Assembly (NCBI GenBank): GCA_964458775.1
Contig: CAYWLQ010000033.1
Coordinates: 1 to 37,603 of the forward strand
DNA: 37,603 nucleotides
Origin: CAYWLQ01 sp964458775
GTDB taxonomy: Bacteria; Myxococcota_A; Polyangia; JAAYKL01
Direction of reading: 5' to 3'
Numbering within the stretch: position 1 is the first letter of the stretch; each line of letters starts with the position of its first letter. The position numbers were made by a program, and so were the translations under genes. Shown piece by piece: positions 34,499 through 37,603 of this stretch. The notes under the pieces are model-generated. The model did not search any database, was not told where the DNA came from, and saw nothing but the letters and a program-made list of their open reading frames with translations.

Positions 34499-34514
34499 CC
34501 ACAATATGTTGTGT
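34499..34514 (+). promoter_or_regulatory. NrdR box 2
   Basis: CCACAATATGTTGTGT fits the NrdR consensus with only small changes. Together with the box at 34467 it forms the tandem site bound by the ATP/dATP-sensing repressor NrdR, which represses ribonucleotide reductase genes when dATP is high. It stands about 150 bases before nrdJ. Confidence 0.75.
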
Positions 34515-34666
34515 CATCTGCTTGACATCAATCCATAGTTGTTGCAAAAAGGCAAAGAGGCAAACAACCTGAACAAGTTTATTTTTTTGTTTTTAATTTA
34601 ATTTTTAGAAAAATCTTTTTCAATTGTGTTTATTTTTGAAACATTTTTTCGATAGGGGAGAAATTA

Positions 34667-37402
34667 ATGCGCATGAACCAACAAGGGAGCAAACAAAAAG
34701 AAGTGAGAGTCGAATCCTTATCTGAAGACGCTAAAGAAAAAAGGACTCTCTCCGGCGGTCTCAAATTTTCTCGTCTTTTCACTCGAAAAGGGATTCATCC
34801 CTATGATGAAATTGAATGGGAGTTTAGATCTGCATCTATTTCAAATGAGAAGGGACAAACAATTTTTGAGGCTCCTGATGTAGAGGTTCCTTCGTTTTGG
34901 AGTCAGCTTGCTACTAATGTGGTAGTATCCAAGTATTTCAGAAGCCAATCCAGATGCGGAGACCGCGAACACTCTGTTAAACAAATTATAGATCGTGTAG
35001 TTAATGCTATTTGCACATGGGGACGTGCGGGCGGCTATTTTGCTTCTGAATTGGATGCTGAAACTTATGAAAACGAACTCACCTATCTCCTAATTCATCA
35101 AATGGCTTCTTTTAACAGTCCGGTATGGTTTAATGTTGGTGTAGAAGAGCATCCCCAAGCATCAGCTTGTTTTATAAATTCTATTGAAGACACAATGGAT
35201 TCAATTTTAAATTTGGCAACCATCGAAGCTGCTCTTTTTAAGGGGGGATCGGGTTCAGGAACCAATTTTTCTGCTCTTCGCTCTTCCAAGGAAAAGTTGT
35301 CGACAGGAGGCCAAGCTTCAGGTCCGGTTTCTTTTATGAGAGGATTTGATGCGTTTGCCGGTGTCATTAAGAGCGGAGGAAAAACTAGACGTGCCGCAAA
35401 GATGGTAATTCTTAATGTAGATCATCCGGATATTATGGAGTTTATTGACTGCAAAGTGACCGAAGAAAAAAAGGCATGGGCGCTGATCGAAGCGGGATAT
35501 GGGGGAGATATTAACGGTGAAGCTTATGCTTCTGTTTTCTTTCAAAATTCCAATAATTCAGTTCGAGTTAGTGATGAATTTATGAAAGCAGTCATAGAAG
35601 ACCGAACTTATCAGACAAAAGCCGTATTGGATGGATCTCCGATGGAAACTTTTCGAGCAAAGGAGATAATGAGGCGTATTTCTGAAGCAACACACTCTTG
35701 TGGTGATCCAGGACTACAGTTTGATGATATTATCAATGCCTGGCATACCTGCAAAGCCTCAGGGCGTATAGAAGCTTCCAATCCTTGTTCTGAGTATATG
35801 TTTCTTAATAACTCTGCATGTAATCTGTCCTCATTAAATCTCATGACTTTTACGAATTCTGACGGTGAATTTGATACTGACAGGTTTTGTCATGCAATAG
35901 ATCTGATGATCACGGCTCAGGAAATTATTGTAGATGCCGCTCGATATCCGACAGATGCTATAAGGGAAAATAGTATTAAGTTTAGACCATTAGGGCTCGG
36001 TTATGCCAATTTGGGTGCTTTACTAATGAGTAGAGGACTTCCATATGACAGCGAGGCCGGTAGGGCATACGCTTCCGGTATAACAGCTTTGATGACTGGC
36101 GAAGCTTATGCCCAATCAGCCAGAATTGCAGAAAAGCTCGGTCCGTTTGAAGAATTTGATATTAATCGAGAGCATATGTTGAAGGTCCTTGATATGCATA
36201 GCGAAGCTTTGTCTTTGATTGATAAAGAATTGGCGTCTCCGACCGTTGTTCAGGCTGCTCGTGACTCTTGGAAAACTGCATATGCTTTAGGTCAAAAGAG
36301 CGGTGTAAGAAATGCTCAGGTTACTGTTTTGGCTCCCACTGGTACCATTGCTTTTATGATGGATTGCGATACCACAGGTATTGAACCTGATATTGCTCTC
36401 ATAAAATACAAACGGCTTGTGGGCGGGGGTATGTTTAAAATTGTAAATCAATCTGTAACCCAAGCGTTGAAAAGACTTGGTTATGAAACTGATGAAATCA
36501 ATGAAATAATAAAATATATCGATAAACGAGGGACTATCGAAGGTGCTCCCGGTCTTATTGAAGAACATCTTCCTGTTTTTGATTGTGCTTTTAAGCCGGA
36601 AAACGGAAAGCGTACTATTGCTCCTTTGGGCCATATAAAAATGATGGCGGCAGCACAACCTTTTATTTCAGGTGCTATTTCTAAAACTGTAAATGTTCCT
36701 TCTGATGCTTCAGTCGATGATATTTTTGATGCCTATGTTACCTCGTGGAAAATGGGTCTCAAAGCTATTGCAATTTACCGTGACGGTTCTAAACGGACCC
36801 AGCCCTTGTCAGTAAATGAAAAAGCAGAGAAAGCTCAAAAAGAAAGAGCGGCATCGCCGGAGTTGGCACGACGAAGACTCCCTGACGAGCGCAGAAGTAT
36901 TACCCATAAGTTTGATATTTCGGGACATGAAGGTTATTTGACTGTGGGTATGTATGATGATGGTACGATGGGGGAAATTTTTATACGTATGGCTAAAGAA
37001 GGGTCAGTTGTTTCAGGTCTTATGGATTCCTTTGCAACCGCAATCTCCTTGGCTTTACAATATGGTGTACCGCTAGAAGTATTGGTAGATAAGTTCAGTC
37101 ATACAAGGTTTGAACCGTCAGGTATTACTCGTAATCCAGAAATTCCTTTGGCCAAATCAATTATGGATTATATTTTTAGATGGCTTGAGCTTAAATTTAT
37201 GATCGGAAAACAAAGCGCTGCTCCCAAAGTATTGAGCAATGACGATGATATGCGCGTATCGATAACAGCACCTAAGAACGATGCAATGGCATTTGAACGA
37301 GAAGTAGATGCTCCGCCCTGTCCTTCTTGTGGGTCCATTATGGTGCGCTCCGGGGCTTGTCATCGTTGCCTTAACTGCGGTTCGACTTCCGGATGTAGCT
37401 AG
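34667..37402 (+). CDS. nrdJ: Class II (B12-dependent) ribonucleoside-diphosphate reductase
   Basis: Makes deoxyribonucleotides using adenosylcobalamin to form the active-site radical, so it needs neither oxygen nor a small subunit. 911 residues. Landmarks: NSPVWFNVG, redox Cys168 in ASACFINS, the NPCSE radical loop (Asn372, Cys374, Glu376), the second redox Cys in the NNSACNLSSLNL segment, and APTGTIAFMMDCDTTGIEP. The C-terminus ends in a Cys motif (CPSC, CHRC, CGS) that resembles the zinc-like or thiol relay of long NrdJ proteins. No ATP-cone domain is seen at the N-terminus, so allosteric activity control may be lacking or different. ATG 34667 has AGGGGAG 6 bases upstream. Likely controlled by NrdR through the two boxes before it. 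Confidence 0.95.
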   Translation: MRMNQQGSKQKEVRVESLSEDAKEKRTLSGGLKFSRLFTRKGIHPYDEIEWEFRSASISNEKGQTIFEAPDVEVPSFWSQLATNVVVSKYFRSQSRCGDREHSVKQIIDRVVNAICTWGRAGGYFASELDAETYENELTYLLIHQMASFNSPVWFNVGVEEHPQASACFINSIEDTMDSILNLATIEAALFKGGSGSGTNFSALRSSKEKLSTGGQASGPVSFMRGFDAFAGVIKSGGKTRRAAKMVILNVDHPDIMEFIDCKVTEEKKAWALIEAGYGGDINGEAYASVFFQNSNNSVRVSDEFMKAVIEDRTYQTKAVLDGSPMETFRAKEIMRRISEATHSCGDPGLQFDDIINAWHTCKASGRIEASNPCSEYMFLNNSACNLSSLNLMTFTNSDGEFDTDRFCHAIDLMITAQEIIVDAARYPTDAIRENSIKFRPLGLGYANLGALLMSRGLPYDSEAGRAYASGITALMTGEAYAQSARIAEKLGPFEEFDINREHMLKVLDMHSEALSLIDKELASPTVVQAARDSWKTAYALGQKSGVRNAQVTVLAPTGTIAFMMDCDTTGIEPDIALIKYKRLVGGGMFKIVNQSVTQALKRLGYETDEINEIIKYIDKRGTIEGAPGLIEEHLPVFDCAFKPENGKRTIAPLGHIKMMAAAQPFISGAISKTVNVPSDASVDDIFDAYVTSWKMGLKAIAIYRDGSKRTQPLSVNEKAEKAQKERAASPELARRRLPDERRSITHKFDISGHEGYLTVGMYDDGTMGEIFIRMAKEGSVVSGLMDSFATAISLALQYGVPLEVLVDKFSHTRFEPSGITRNPEIPLAKSIMDYIFRWLELKFMIGKQSAAPKVLSNDDDMRVSITAPKNDAMAFEREVDAPPCPSCGSIMVRSGACHRCLNCGSTSGCS

Positions 37403-37467
37403 TATCCGTCTTAAAACACAGCAAATCTGACAAATTGATGTATAACCTGGGTTTGTCTTGTATCGTA

Positions 37468-37491
37468 AATGCAAGCCGGCATTGAGTTTTT
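37468..37491 (+). terminator. Weak terminator-like hairpin after nrdJ
   Basis: AATGC (37468-37472), loop AAGCCG, GCATT (37479-37483), then GAGTTTTT. An outer inverted repeat TATCG (37461-37465) / CGATA (37492-37496) surrounds it. The stem is short. The remaining 201 bases to the window end contain no supportable gene. Confidence 0.35.
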
Positions 37492-37603
37492 CGATAGGAT
37501 AAATGCCTCAACTATATGTTAATCTGTTCTGAACAGACCTTTTGAGAGGGAAACTAATACTACTTGATCATATACGAGATACTTCATTTGGATACCTTCC
37601 TTC

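Larger units (their letters stand above)
34352..34666. other. Divergent ftsE/nrdJ intergenic region
   Basis: About 315 bases without a gene. Besides the two NrdR boxes it holds TTGACA (34522-34527) with no convincing -10, a DnaA-box-like TGTGGATAG (34407-34415, one mismatch to TGTGGATAA), and an AT-rich tract before the nrdJ ribosome site. I looked for the conserved parts of a cobalamin riboswitch and did not find them, although the enzyme uses B12. Confidence 0.45.

Noticed and set aside
34352..34666. Cobalamin riboswitch before the B12-dependent reductase
   Set aside because: The conserved B12-box and core segments are not present; control by NrdR boxes explains the region better.
37403..37603. 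Start of a further gene at the right edge
   Set aside because: Short open frames exist on both strands but none has a convincing start, ribosome site or recognisable product within the window.
1..37603. tRNA, rRNA, CRISPR, IS elements or phage genes
   Set aside because: Read for and not seen; all long ORFs are accounted for by ordinary genes or their shadows.

Overview
The window is AT-rich DNA from a Gram-negative bacterium, most likely a low-GC member of the Myxococcota or a related deltaproteobacterial lineage. The evidence is the gene content: two Ser/Thr kinases of the myxobacterial type, two outer-membrane beta-barrel proteins, TPR proteins followed by an FHA protein that ends in the AgmX/PglI-type C-terminal domain, and Cys-rich or Ig-like lipoproteins. 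No rRNA, tRNA, CRISPR array, phage gene or insertion sequence was seen.

Layout. (1) Positions 1-4829, minus strand: a five-gene run of Smr-domain protein, MA-type metallopeptidase with TPRs, hypothetical protein, membrane-anchored Ser/Thr kinase and PP2C phosphatase (cut by the window edge). (2) 4966-8991, plus strand: a zinc-ribbon Ser/Thr kinase fused to a degenerate receiver domain, TyrA with an unusual C-terminal domain, and a B12-binding-type radical SAM enzyme. (3) 8994-11513, minus strand: an overlapping operon of nucleosidase-like protein, spore-photoproduct-lyase-like radical SAM protein and short-chain dehydrogenase. (4) 11667-15636, plus strand: Ig-like lipoprotein, lipid kinase, GAF-like protein, membrane-anchored FtsY and a possible 33-residue ORF. 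(5) 15809-29368: two beta-barrel proteins, then (after a methyltransferase and two opposite-strand genes) a TPR protein, a 1280-residue TPR protein, a TPR lipoprotein, a 79-residue exported protein and an FHA/TonB-like protein. This order matches the A/B-C-D-E-F-G series of the myxobacterial Glt gliding and Nfs spore-coat envelope machineries. (6) 29550-31421: a secreted protein built of repeated aromatic/proline beta motifs. (7) 31522-37402: type I asparaginase, convergent ftsEX, and a class II (B12-dependent) ribonucleotide reductase preceded by two NrdR-type boxes.

How it fits together. The central theme is the cell envelope: the Glt/Nfs-like trans-envelope complex, the repeat protein beside it, FtsEX, FtsY and several lipoproteins. 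Around it lie Ser/Thr phospho-signalling genes (two kinases, a phosphatase, an FHA phosphothreonine reader). The AglRQS-type motor that would power a Glt/Nfs complex is not in the window. Gene identities rest on motif recognition by reading; no database search was run.
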